A DNA stretch of 18,651 bases from JANNAT01 sp043766915 (GCA_043766915.1 JAYUHO010000027.1:1-18651), one strand, 5' to 3'. Shown: positions 5,540 through 13,086, counted from the first letter of the stretch. Program-made: numbers and translations. Notes: a model not told the origin generated them from the letters alone.

Positions 5540-7249
5540 TTACACCCGCAACGCACGAAACACCTTTGGCAGTTGGTCCGGTAAGTCTTCCGCAATCAAC
5601 CCCGGCCCAAAGCTGCGCGCGCATTCCACATGCAGCCACGCGGCAGTTTCCGCCGCCTGCATAGGCGCAAACCCCCGCGCCAAAAGCCCTGCGATAAACC
5701 CTGCCAGCACATCGCCAGATCCTGCGGTGGCAAGCCAAGGTGCCGCGCGGTCATACTGGGCGGAATTGATCGAACATTTCCCCGACGGATCAGCAATCAC
5801 CGTATCAGCCCCTTTGAACAGTACCACACACCCCGCCCGCGCCGCAGCTTCCCGCGTGGCATCCACTTTCGAATAGGCAGGGCCAGTGGTGGCGGGTGCT
5901 GCCAGCTTGGCCGCAATATCGGGAAACAGGCGGGCGAATTCCCCACTGTGCGGGGTAAGGATGCAGTTTTTATGCAAAGCCGCAAAAAGGTCGGGGTGGC
6001 GTGACAGGATGGTCAGCGCATCGGCGTCGAGCACAACTGACACTGGATTTGTTCGTTCGACATCCCGGGTCAAGCCCGGGACTGCGGCATTCGTCGTCGG
6101 CGCAGTCCTGGGCTTGCCCCGGGACCTCGATACTTCAAGCACCGTTGCCACCACCCCCGCCGCCCGCGCATCCAACCCCAAACCGGGGCCAACGCACAGC
6201 GCATTGATCCGGGCGTCCTCCAGCACTGTGGCCAGCCCCGCCCCATCCTCCACCACCCGCAGCATCACCGCATCCAACCGCGCCGCGTTTTCCGCCAGCG
6301 CCTCGGTTGCGCAAGCCACCGTCACCAACCCCGCCCCAATGCGCAGCGCCCCACGCGCCGCAAGCCGGGCCGCACCGCCATGACCGGCCGGGCCGGAAAG
6401 GATCAGGGCGTGGCCGTGGGAAAATTTGTGACCGCTGGTTTCTACCCACCCCTTGTCGAGGATGCTGGTTAGCCCCGAGTACCCTGGCTGTAAGTCTATG
6501 CCTTCAAGCAATCCGACAACCAAACCCTTCGGTTTGGTCTTGGTCAGTGGATCATATCTTTCCCCAAGCGCACGCATCGCTTTCCGAAGGTCCAGACCAA
6601 TGGATTTGATCACCAGCTTGCCGCAACGTTCCGCGCCATCTCCCAACGCATGGCCAAGTTTCCAATAGCCAAAGCTGACGGTTAGATCAGGCCTTATCGC
6701 TAAAGCATTTCCAACACTCAAATCCTTGCCGCTATCGGCGCACAGCCCCGACGGCACATCAACCGAAACCAGTTTGGCGGAATGGTTTTGCGACGAATTT
6801 TCTAAAGCCTTGGCAACAAGAAAAGCATCTGCGGCAAGACAACGCGACAATCCGATACCGAACAATGCGTCGACATAAAGGGCAGCATCAGTATTCCAAG
6901 GGTCAAATGCAGACGCGACGCCCACCTCCCCCATCGCCAACCACCGCTCATAATTCACCCGCGCGTCTGGCGGCATCCCCTCCGGCGTTCCATAAAGGAA
7001 CACCTCAACCTCCCAGCCCCACTCCCGCAACAGCCGCGCCACCACGAACCCATCGCCACCGTTGCCGCCCGGCCCGCACAGCACCACGGCCCGAAACGTG
7101 CCCGCCTGCAACTCTGGCCATTCGGCGAACACCGCGTCGACCACGCCACGCCCCGCGCGTTCCATCAATTCCAATCCGGTCACTTCACCGGACGCAATCG
7201 CAGCTGCCTCAATGGATTTCATCTGCGCGGCTGTCAGCAATTCGGTCAT
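5540..7249 (-). CDS. nnrD: Bifunctional NAD(P)HX epimerase / ADP-dependent NAD(P)HX dehydratase
   Basis: This repair enzyme epimerises and dehydrates hydrated NADH and NADPH back to the working cofactors in the cytosol. The N-terminal YjeF_N epimerase half has GPGGNGGDG (59-67) and VDVPSGL (163-169). The C-terminal dehydratase half has HKFSHG (274-279), LDADAL (407-412), LTPHSGEFARL and the nucleotide loop TAGSGDVLAG (508-517). The 569 residues exceed the usual 500 or so, partly because about 30 residues at 374-404 (SRSRGKPRTAPT to ERTNP) come from a palindromic element (6058-6129) inserted in frame. Start 7249 (MTELLTAAQM) was chosen because the 28 codons before it do not look like the family. 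Known domain fusions of this type are annotated nnrD or nnr. Bases 6481-6900 are about 51% G+C, lower than the flanks. Divergent from glnB. Confidence 0.92.
   Translation of the reverse strand: MTELLTAAQMKSIEAAAIASGEVTGLELMERAGRGVVDAVFAEWPELQAGTFRAVVLCGPGGNGGDGFVVARLLREWGWEVEVFLYGTPEGMPPDARVNYERWLAMGEVGVASAFDPWNTDAALYVDALFGIGLSRCLAADAFLVAKALENSSQNHSAKLVSVDVPSGLCADSGKDLSVGNALAIRPDLTVSFGYWKLGHALGDGAERCGKLVIKSIGLDLRKAMRALGERYDPLTKTKPKGLVVGLLEGIDLQPGYSGLTSILDKGWVETSGHKFSHGHALILSGPAGHGGAARLAARGALRIGAGLVTVACATEALAENAARLDAVMLRVVEDGAGLATVLEDARINALCVGPGLGLDARAAGVVATVLEVSRSRGKPRTAPTTNAAVPGLTRDVERTNPVSVVLDADALTILSRHPDLFAALHKNCILTPHSGEFARLFPDIAAKLAAPATTGPAYSKVDATREAAARAGCVVLFKGADTVIADPSGKCSINSAQYDRAAPWLATAGSGDVLAGFIAGLLARGFAPMQAAETAAWLHVECARSFGPGLIAEDLPDQLPKVFRALRV
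6058..6129. repeat. REP-like inverted repeat inserted in frame inside nnrD
   Basis: Two 30-base arms, 6058-6087 and 6100-6129, are reverse complements at 25 of 30 positions, around a 12-base spacer. Each arm is itself a small palindrome (CCCGGG-TCAAG-CCCGGG at 6064-6080, and CCTGGGCTTGCCCCGGG). Translated in the nnrD frame it gives a segment with GKPRTAP and VPGLTRD. I recall the CCGGGCTTGACCCGGG core as a common dispersed intergenic palindrome in alphaproteobacteria. It keeps the frame open and falls just before the LDADAL motif of the dehydratase domain. Confidence 0.8.
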
Positions 7250-7294
7250 TACTTGCTCATTCCGTTTATAAACCGCCCTAAAAAACACCTGTCT

Positions 7295-7311
7295 GCATAA
7301 ATATTGTGCAT
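7295..7311. promoter_or_regulatory. Candidate NtrC-type operator upstream of glnB
   Basis: TGCATAAATATTGTGCA is a 17-base dyad with 6 of 8 pairs matched. Its TGCA-N9-TGCA layout is that of the classical NtrC site (TGCACC-N5-GGTGCA). It lies 109 bases before the glnB start and 45 before nnrD. A second, perfect dyad AGTGATCACT is at 7377-7386, 34 bases before glnB. I could not find a convincing sigma-54 -24/-12 promoter, so the assignment to NtrC is inference. Confidence 0.35.
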
Positions 7312-7420
7312 ATCCATCAGAATCCCGCGCCACGCAGCCCTTCCCCGACCCTAGCCAATTGTTCCCACCTTTGGTAAGTGATCACTACCGCACAGACAGT
7401 GTCTCGGGGGAGAACCGCCC

Positions 7421-7759
7421 ATGAAAAAGATCGAAGCGATCATCAAACCGTTCAAACTGGACGAGGTGAAGGAAGCCTTGCAAGAGGCCGGCATTCAGGG
7501 CCTTTCAGTTACTGAAGTAAAGGGTTTTGGTCGCCAAAAGGGCCATACCGAACTTTATCGTGGTGCGGAATACGTCGTTGATTTCCTGCCAAAAGTGAAG
7601 ATCGAGGTCGTTTTGACCGACGACATGGTCGATGTCGCCATCGCCGCCATCATCGGTGCCGCGCGCACCGACAAGATCGGGGACGGCAAGATTTTCGTCT
7701 ATAATGTGGAACAGGCAATTCGCATCCGCACCGGCGAGACGGGCGACGACGCCGTTTAA
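7421..7759 (+). CDS. glnB: Nitrogen regulatory protein P-II
   Basis: PII is a trimeric cytosolic sensor of 2-oxoglutarate, ATP/ADP and, through uridylylation, glutamine. The 112-residue product is full length. It shows the T-loop ELYRGAEYVVDFLPK with the uridylylation Tyr51, the MKKIEAIIKPFKLDEVKEAL start, and the C-terminal signature GDGKIFVYNVEQAIRIRTGE. GGGGAG lies 8 bases before the ATG. It is 65 bases upstream of glnA with no terminator between, the usual glnBA operon of alphaproteobacteria; GlnB rather than GlnK is chosen for that reason, since the neighbour is not amtB. Candidate operators are described at 7295-7311. Confidence 0.96.
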   Translation: MKKIEAIIKPFKLDEVKEALQEAGIQGLSVTEVKGFGRQKGHTELYRGAEYVVDFLPKVKIEVVLTDDMVDVAIAAIIGAARTDKIGDGKIFVYNVEQAIRIRTGETGDDAV

Positions 7760-7824
7760 CCCATCCGAAATTACCCCAACACCGGGCAACCGCCCCAACC
7801 GAAACCCAAACGAAAGGCAGCATG

Positions 7825-9234
7825 ATGAGCGCAGTTGCAAAAGCTCTGAAACTGATCAAGGACGAGGAAGTTGAATACGTCGACATTCGCTTTACCGATC
7901 CCAAAGGCAAGTTACAGCACGTCACTTTGGTGGCCGATCTGGTCGATGAAGACTTCTTTGAAGAAGGCTTTATGTTTGACGGATCGTCCATTGCCGGTTG
8001 GAAATCCATTGATCAGTCGGATATGAAGCTGATCCCCGACGCATCGTCGGTCTATATGGATCCCTTCTATGCCGAAAAAACCCTGTGCGTGCATTGTAAC
8101 GTGGTGGAACCTGACACGGGTGAGGCCTATAGCCGCTGCCCCCGCCAGACCGCGATCAAGGCCGAGGCTTATCTGAAATCGACAGGCATTGGCGACGTGG
8201 CCTACTTTGGCCCCGAGGCAGAATTCTTTCTGTTCGACGACGTGCGCTATACCGTTTCGATGAACAAAGTGTCGTTTCAGGTCGATGCGGTCGATGCCGC
8301 ATGGAACACCGACACCGTTTACGAAGGCGGCAATTCGGGCCACCGTCCGGGTGTTAAGGGTGGCTATTTCCCAGTGAACCCGATCGACGACGCGCAAGAC
8401 CTGCGCGGCGAGATGCTGTCAACCATGAAGCGCATGGGCATCCGCGTTGACAAGCATCACCACGAAGTTGGCTCGACCCAGCACGAACTTGGCATGATCT
8501 TTGGCGGCTTGGTTGAACAAGGCGACAACATGCAAAAGTATAAGTATGTGATCCACAATGTGGCGCATGCCTATGGCAAGACCGTTACCTTTATGCCAAA
8601 GCCGATCAAAGGCGACAACGGCAGCGGCATGCATGTGAACATGTCGATCTGGAAAGATGGAAAGCCGCTGTTTTCGGGCGACAAATATGCCGATCTTAGC
8701 CAAGAGGCGCTGTATTACATCGGCGGCATCCTAAAGCATGCCAAGGCACTGAACGCGCTGACCAACCCATCGACCAACAGCTATAAACGCCTGATCCCCG
8801 GCTTTGAAGCCCCGGTTCTGCGCGCGTTTTCGGCCCGCAACCGGTCGGGCTGCGTTCGTATTCCGTGGACAGAGTCGCCGAAAGCCAAGCGGGTTGAGGC
8901 GCGTTTCCCCGATCCGGCGGCGAACCCGTATCTATGCTATGCGGCTCTGATGATGGCCGGACTTGACGGTATCCGGAACAAGATTGATCCGGGTCCGGCA
9001 TCGGACAAAGACCTTTACGATCTGCCACCGGAAGAATTGGCAGAAATTCCAACGGTTTGCGGATCGCTGCGTGAAGCACTGGAAGAGCTGGAGAAAGATA
9101 TGGATTTCCTTCTGGCCGGTGACGTGTTCACCCGCGATCAGTTGGAAAGCTATATGGCGCTGAAGTGGGAAGAGGTTTACGCCTATGAACACACGCCGCA
9201 CCCGATTGAGTATCAGATGTACTATTCCTGCTGA
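7825..9234 (+). CDS. glnA: Glutamine synthetase, type I
   Basis: GlnA joins ammonia to glutamate using ATP and forms a cytosolic dodecamer. The 469-residue protein is of standard type I length. It has FMFDGSSIAGW in the N-terminal beta-grasp domain, the metal-binding GPEAEFF, the KGDNGSGMHVNMSIW segment, NRSGCVRIPW, and VEARFPDPAANPY. Tyr398 in KDLYDLPPEE corresponds to the adenylylated Tyr of the GSI-beta class, so GlnE control is expected. Two ATG codons are adjacent; AAAGG at 7813-7817 gives 7 bases to the second and 4 to the first, so I chose the second. Second gene of glnBA, ended by the hairpin at 9254-9277. Confidence 0.97.
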   Translation: MSAVAKALKLIKDEEVEYVDIRFTDPKGKLQHVTLVADLVDEDFFEEGFMFDGSSIAGWKSIDQSDMKLIPDASSVYMDPFYAEKTLCVHCNVVEPDTGEAYSRCPRQTAIKAEAYLKSTGIGDVAYFGPEAEFFLFDDVRYTVSMNKVSFQVDAVDAAWNTDTVYEGGNSGHRPGVKGGYFPVNPIDDAQDLRGEMLSTMKRMGIRVDKHHHEVGSTQHELGMIFGGLVEQGDNMQKYKYVIHNVAHAYGKTVTFMPKPIKGDNGSGMHVNMSIWKDGKPLFSGDKYADLSQEALYYIGGILKHAKALNALTNPSTNSYKRLIPGFEAPVLRAFSARNRSGCVRIPWTESPKAKRVEARFPDPAANPYLCYAALMMAGLDGIRNKIDPGPASDKDLYDLPPEELAEIPTVCGSLREALEELEKDMDFLLAGDVFTRDQLESYMALKWEEVYAYEHTPHPIEYQMYYSC

Positions 9235-9253
9235 TAGCACGATAATGGGAAAC

Positions 9254-9277
9254 AAAGGCCGCCTTCGGGCGGCCTTT
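9254..9277 (+). terminator. Terminator of glnBA
   Basis: AAAGGCCGCC (9254-9263) and GGCGGCCTTT (9268-9277) form a perfect 10-bp stem with a TTCG tetraloop, 20 bases after the glnA stop. The T-run is short, only the TTT within the stem. Confidence 0.85.
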
Positions 9278-9280
9278 GTC

Positions 9281-9334
9281 ATTGTGGCGGAAACCGCACG
9301 CAACTTATGGTTAATTTCTTTTCATCGCCACAAT
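9281..9334 (+). repeat. 9-bp inverted repeat in front of the unknown gene at 9397
   Basis: ATTGTGGCG (9281-9289) is matched by its exact reverse complement CGCCACAAT (9326-9334), 36 bases apart. It lies between the glnA terminator and the start at 9397. It could be a leader stem or a split operator; a chance match is also possible. Confidence 0.3.
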
Positions 9335-9396
9335 ACTTCCCGGATGTGGGCACAATCCTTTTGGACAGTGTACTCAACCAAAAGGGGCAACTTGCG

Positions 9397-10251
9397 ATGA
9401 CAACCGATACGTACTTTGCGCAGACCGACGTTCAACAAAGCGTTATCGCTGAACTGGTTTTCATCGAAGAGCCCCCGATAAACTTTGCCCGGCTGGTGGC
9501 TGATCTGGATTCGGTTCTTGCAAGACTGCACGCCAAAGATCGCCAGCTGGCCTGGGATTGCGAAGATGTCGCGATCTTTGACATGCCGGGCACCCGTATC
9601 GCTTTGGCCTATAACGATAGCCCCCGGATCGGCATCAAAGCCACCTTGACGCTGTCTGTCGGCCCGTCACATTTGCCGCCACCGCCAACCGATGGCGAGC
9701 CGGTGTCAGCCCGTCACGATGCCTTGTGTTCAAAATTGGTAGAACGGGTGCAAGCGCGGCTGAAACCTGACGCCGTGTTCTGGCACGAAACCGAAGCTTT
9801 GGTAACGGTCGAGGTGATTGACAGCCTGTCCACGCCACTGCCGCTGGCCAAACCACGGCGAACCTCAGGTCACCCTATTCATACGCCCCCCGATATCAAC
9901 GGTGTTTATGAAAACTATGACAGCGCGCTGCACCGGACGCATGTAAGACCGCAACGGCCCGCCCCGCGTGGCCGCGACCGCGAATTGTGCCGCTTGCGCA
10001 ACGCGCTTTACCCGGTTTTGGATCAGCCGGTCGCAAAGAGAAATTCGGCGCAAATGCGCCTTGCCGCCCATACAATGAATGCAACCTTGATTGTGGTGTC
10101 GATGCCGATAGGGGTGGCGCTGGTCGGCTATAGCCTGGTCAAGGGCGACAATATGCGGCTGACCGCACATATGTTGGTATTGACCGGCTGTGTCACCGCC
10201 CTTTTGCAAACAGATTGGGCACAACAAATGGCTGCGTTCAGCGGGGTTTGA
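9397..10251 (+). CDS. Conserved-looking protein of unknown function with two C-terminal membrane segments
   Basis: I do not recognise this family. The 284-residue product has a soluble N-terminal part (about 1-155) with alternating strands and helices (EEPPINFARLVADLDSVLARL, then VAIFDMPGTRIALAYND), then a Pro/Arg-rich linker at about 160-215 (PPDINGVYENYDSALHR, RPQRPAPRGRDRE). Two hydrophobic stretches follow near the C-terminus (MNATLIVVSMPIGVALVGYSLV and HMLVLTGCVTALLQT), so it is probably held in the inner membrane with the bulk in the cytoplasm. There is no signal peptide. Start 9397 (MTTDTY) has AAGGGG 9 bases before it; an upstream ATG at 9307 would add 30 residues crossing the inverted repeat. 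Its stop abuts the stop of the convergent gene at 10252 with no base between. Confidence 0.75.
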   Translation: MTTDTYFAQTDVQQSVIAELVFIEEPPINFARLVADLDSVLARLHAKDRQLAWDCEDVAIFDMPGTRIALAYNDSPRIGIKATLTLSVGPSHLPPPPTDGEPVSARHDALCSKLVERVQARLKPDAVFWHETEALVTVEVIDSLSTPLPLAKPRRTSGHPIHTPPDINGVYENYDSALHRTHVRPQRPAPRGRDRELCRLRNALYPVLDQPVAKRNSAQMRLAAHTMNATLIVVSMPIGVALVGYSLVKGDNMRLTAHMLVLTGCVTALLQTDWAQQMAAFSGV

Positions 10252-11070
10252 CTACAGCCCTTCGCTTTGCAGGGCTGCCAGGGCTTCGTCGGGCAAAGAG
10301 CGGGCCCGCACCACATAGGTGTGGATCGAAAACACCACCGCGCGGGTTTGCGGCAGACGCATCAGGCATTGCCGCTCGGAGCGCACGAAAACCCGCAGAT
10401 CGGCGGCCGGGCGCGGGCGCCGGTCATATTCGCGCCGGGGCTGGTGCAGGGTTGGGTCGGCATAGGTCAGATAATTCATGCGCCACAACGGCTGTTCCGG
10501 GCGGATGGCGTTGAACATCCGCTGCACCCGGCGGGCAACATCATCGGTATAGTCTGCGACCGGGGTATGAATACCCGTCATCGGGCGGCCCAGTTTTTCG
10601 GCCAACGTCCAACTGGCGGGAAAGCACAAGACCGCCCCCGTCAGCACATGTTCATCGCCAATCAGTTCCATCAGACACAGATCTTCCTGAACCAGTCGGC
10701 CCAGCGTGCGCAGCGGATTTTCGCGATCAAGCGCGACGCTCACACCATCGGGGCGCTGGACCAGTGACGGTGCCACCCGATAGCCGGGCGTTTGACGCAA
10801 AACCTGCAATACGCGGTCAAAGAGTTCATTTGCTGCGGGCCGGGCAGCTTCGGTCAGGGCGTGAACTGCCGCCTCGTGGTCCGCGATCAAGCGATCACGC
10901 TCGCCCATCTGCCCCGCAAATGCCTCATCGACCCGCAGCCAGTCATCGCCGATCACGGGTTGAATGCCCGGAAGCCGGGCGCTGCGCGGATCAAGCCAGG
11001 CGAGATATGGCAGGCCGTCTTGCAGGATAGGATCTGGGGTCACGGGCGGCCTATGACGTGGGAACGGCAT
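10252..11070 (-). CDS. Haem-dependent oxidative N-demethylase-like protein (DUF3445)
   Basis: The sequence matches what I recall of the DUF3445 family: LPGIQPVIGDDWLRVDEAFAGQM, the core LVQEDLCLMELIGDEHVLTGAVLCFPASW, KLGRPMTGIHTPVADY and RRVQRMFNAIRPEQPLWRMNYL. Known of the family: the characterised member is the alpha subunit of a bacterial haem-dependent oxidative N-demethylase acting on methylamines, with haem in a PAS-like fold. Here no reductase or other Dmm-type partner is nearby, so substrate and even activity are unknown. The 272 residues are shorter than that full enzyme as I remember it. I chose ATG 11070 because the upstream ATG (11088) lies against the palindromes of repeat copy C and adds only MIGVHG. 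Its stop touches that of the gene at 9397-10251. Confidence 0.8.
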   Translation of the reverse strand: MPFPRHRPPVTPDPILQDGLPYLAWLDPRSARLPGIQPVIGDDWLRVDEAFAGQMGERDRLIADHEAAVHALTEAARPAANELFDRVLQVLRQTPGYRVAPSLVQRPDGVSVALDRENPLRTLGRLVQEDLCLMELIGDEHVLTGAVLCFPASWTLAEKLGRPMTGIHTPVADYTDDVARRVQRMFNAIRPEQPLWRMNYLTYADPTLHQPRREYDRRPRPAADLRVFVRSERQCLMRLPQTRAVVFSIHTYVVRARSLPDEALAALQSEGL

Positions 11071-11088
11071 TCCGTGTACCCCAATCAT

Positions 11089-11190
11089 TAAAATTCTTGA
11101 AGCAAGAATTTTAGGGGGGGCTTTCGGCCCCCCAGCCAGAATTGCCGCGGCAATTCCGGCCTCCCCCCGAGGATATTTGAAAACAGAAAA
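11089..11190 (+). repeat. Dispersed palindromic intergenic repeat, copy C (longest)
   Basis: Three palindromes stand in a row. TAAAATTCTTG/CAAGAATTTTA is an 11-bp stem at 11089-11113. GGGGGGC/GCCCCCC is a 7-bp stem at 11115-11133 with loop TTTCG. GAATTGCCGCGGCAATTC is a perfect 18-base palindrome at 11139-11156. A C-rich block and the tail GAGGATATTTGAAAACAGAAAA follow. Copy B shares the order of the second and third palindromes and the tail; copy A shares the second and the tail start. It fills the gap between two minus-strand genes. Confidence 0.8.
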
Positions 11191-11218
11191 AGCCGCAAAG
11201 CAGGTTGGGTTTGCGGCT
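11181..11218 (-). terminator. Rho-independent terminator of the small exported-protein gene
   Basis: On the minus strand AGCCGCAAA (11218-11210) pairs with TTTGCGGCT (11199-11191) across a 10-base loop and is followed by TTTTCTGTTT. It begins 57 bases after the stop at 11275. The T-run is also the tail of repeat copy C. Confidence 0.85.
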
Positions 11219-11274
11219 GGCCATAGGGAAAGTTCTGGTCCACAGCAATTGTTTCGATCACACCCCGACCCGCC

Positions 11275-11619
11275 TTAGCGCAGATCGATATAACGGCCCG
11301 TGGTGCTGCTGCCATCCTTTGCCACAAAGCGCAGATAAAGGCCTGCACTCTCGGCTTGCACTGCGTAACAATCCCACCGATCTGACGGTGGCCATTGTGA
11401 GCAGTATTGATCCCCGTCCACCCGCCAATGGCCCAAAGATATGCTGTCTGCCTCGTACCGCGTGGCCCCATCGGCATGGAAACTCTGCGACGATCCGTCG
11501 GTATAGGCCAGGGCCCGCGCCGACAGCGCGGCTGTGATCTCGGCCGCAGCAAGGCTGCGCCACTCTTCCGCAACAGCGGGCCCTGCCATCACCGCCAGCA
11601 GCAGTCCCAATCGCCACAT
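11275..11619 (-). CDS. Small exported protein of unknown function
   Basis: The 114-residue product begins with a clear signal peptide, MWRLGLLLAVMAGPAVA followed by EEW, with the AVA site for signal peptidase I near residue 17. The mature part of about 97 residues has LAAAEITAALSARALAYTDGSSQSF, then GHWRVDGDQYCSQWPPSDRWDCYAV with two Cys (near 72 and 83) that could form a disulphide in the periplasm. I recall similar small roseobacter proteins of this kind without a function. ATG 11619 is preceded by GGGGG 4 bases away; a GTG directly before it is also possible. It is divergent from purB, 79 bases away, and has its own terminator. Confidence 0.8.
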   Translation of the reverse strand: MWRLGLLLAVMAGPAVAEEWRSLAAAEITAALSARALAYTDGSSQSFHADGATRYEADSISLGHWRVDGDQYCSQWPPSDRWDCYAVQAESAGLYLRFVAKDGSSTTGRYIDLR

Positions 11620-11698
11620 CACGCGCCCCCGACCCTTGCCACCCCGCTGCGCGCAGTCTAGGACAAACCCGCCTGCCCCTGCAACTGAAAGGCCCGTG

Positions 11699-13003
11699 AT
11701 GATTGCGCGTTATTCCCGCCCCGAGATGGTGGCCTTGTGGTCGTCCGAGGCCAAATTCCGTATTTGGTTCGAGATTGAAGCGCATGCCTGCGATGCGATG
11801 GCAGACCTTGGCGTTATCCCCCGCGCCAACGCGGATGCGGTATGGAAGGCGCGTGACGTGCCGTTTGATGTGGCGGAAATTGACCGGATCGAGGCGATCA
11901 CAAAACACGATGTCATCGCCTTTCTGACCCATCTCGCCGATATCATCGGCACCGATGAGGCGCGGTTCGTGCATCAGGGCATGACCAGTTCTGACGTGTT
12001 GGATACCACGTTGAACGTGCAATTGGTGCGCGCCACAGATTTGCTTTTGGCGGGTCTGGACAGGGTGTTGGCCGCGCTGAAAACCCGCGCTTACGAGCAC
12101 AGGTTTTCGGTCCGTATCGGTCGCAGCCATGGCATTCACGCCGAACCGACCACGATGGGATTGGTCTTTGCGCGGTTTTATGCGGAAATGGCGCGCAACC
12201 ATGCGCGGCTGGTGGCCGCGCGGGCCGAGATTGCCACCGGCGCTATTTCAGGTGCTGTTGGCACCTTTGCCAATATTGATCCGGCGGTGGAAGACTATGT
12301 CTGTGCCAAACTGGGCCTGACACCAGAACCCATAAGCACGCAAATCATCCCGCGCGACCGTCACGCGATGTATTTCGCAACCCTTGGCGTGATCGCCAGC
12401 GGCATCGAGAACATCGCCATCGAGATCCGCCACATGCAGCGCACTGAAGTGCTGGAGGCCGAGGAATTCTTCAGCCCCGGCCAAAAGGGCAGTTCCGCCA
12501 TGCCACACAAACGCAATCCGGTGCTGTCGGAAAACCTGACAGGCCTGGCGCGTCTGGTGCGCATGGCGGTGATCCCGGCGCTGGAAAATGTCGCGATGTG
12601 GCACGAGCGTGATATCAGCCATTCATCGGTTGAACGCGCAATTGCGCCGGATACCACCATCACACTGGATTTCGCCCTGCACCGTTTGGCGGGGCTGGTG
12701 GAAAAGCTGGTGATTTACCCCGAAACCATGCTGGCCAATATGAACAAATTCCGCGGTCTGGTGATGAGCCAGCGGGTGCTGCTGGCGCTGACCCAAGCCG
12801 GAGTAAGCCGCGAAGACAGCTATCGGCTTGTGCAGCGCAACGCGATGAAAGTTTGGGAAAAGGGGGCCGATTTCAAAACCGAACTGCTGGCCGACCCGGA
12901 TGTGACAACTGCATTAACCCCTGCACAGATCGAGGAAAAATTCGATATCGGTTATCACACCAAACATGTCGATACGCTCTTTCGCCGGGTTTTTGGCGAA
13001 TAA
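11699..13003 (+). CDS. purB: Adenylosuccinate lyase
   Basis: PurB performs two beta-eliminations of purine synthesis, splitting SAICAR and adenylosuccinate to release fumarate. The 434 residues carry the fumarase/aspartase-superfamily motifs: TKHDV with His70, TSSDVLDT (96-103), SHGIHAEPTTMG with His144, and the mobile signature loop GSSAMPHKRNP (264-274) with the catalytic Ser. The length is of the shorter PurB type. The start at 11699 has AAAGG 6 bases upstream and gives MIARYSRPEM, the expected N-terminus; the frame is open further upstream but that part does not look like protein. No terminator separates it from the FliG-like gene 85 bases on. Confidence 0.96.
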   Translation: MIARYSRPEMVALWSSEAKFRIWFEIEAHACDAMADLGVIPRANADAVWKARDVPFDVAEIDRIEAITKHDVIAFLTHLADIIGTDEARFVHQGMTSSDVLDTTLNVQLVRATDLLLAGLDRVLAALKTRAYEHRFSVRIGRSHGIHAEPTTMGLVFARFYAEMARNHARLVAARAEIATGAISGAVGTFANIDPAVEDYVCAKLGLTPEPISTQIIPRDRHAMYFATLGVIASGIENIAIEIRHMQRTEVLEAEEFFSPGQKGSSAMPHKRNPVLSENLTGLARLVRMAVIPALENVAMWHERDISHSSVERAIAPDTTITLDFALHRLAGLVEKLVIYPETMLANMNKFRGLVMSQRVLLALTQAGVSREDSYRLVQRNAMKVWEKGADFKTELLADPDVTTALTPAQIEEKFDIGYHTKHVDTLFRRVFGE

Positions 13004-13044
13004 CCCGTTTTCCTGCCCATCGCTTTAGGGCGCATTAACCTCGG

Positions 13045-13086
13045 CCTGCCACCCTGCCCCAAGATCAGGCAGGAGTCGGGGCAGGG
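13045..13086 (+). promoter_or_regulatory. Alternative hairpins covering the ribosome site of the FliG-like gene
   Basis: CCCTGCCCC (13052-13060) pairs perfectly, 9 bp, with GGGGCAGGG (13078-13086), which ends 2 bases before the ATG and would hide the ribosome site. A second pair, CCTGCC (13045-13050) with GGCAGG (13068-13073), interleaves with it, and GGCAGG can also pair with the CCTGCC inside the first arm. The set is seen directly; a switch or pseudoknot role is inference. Confidence 0.4.

Noticed and set aside
11258..12202. A 314-codon minus-strand frame over the purB start and the small exported gene
   Set aside because: Its path runs antisense to purB motifs and in another frame of the exported gene; no family resemblance.
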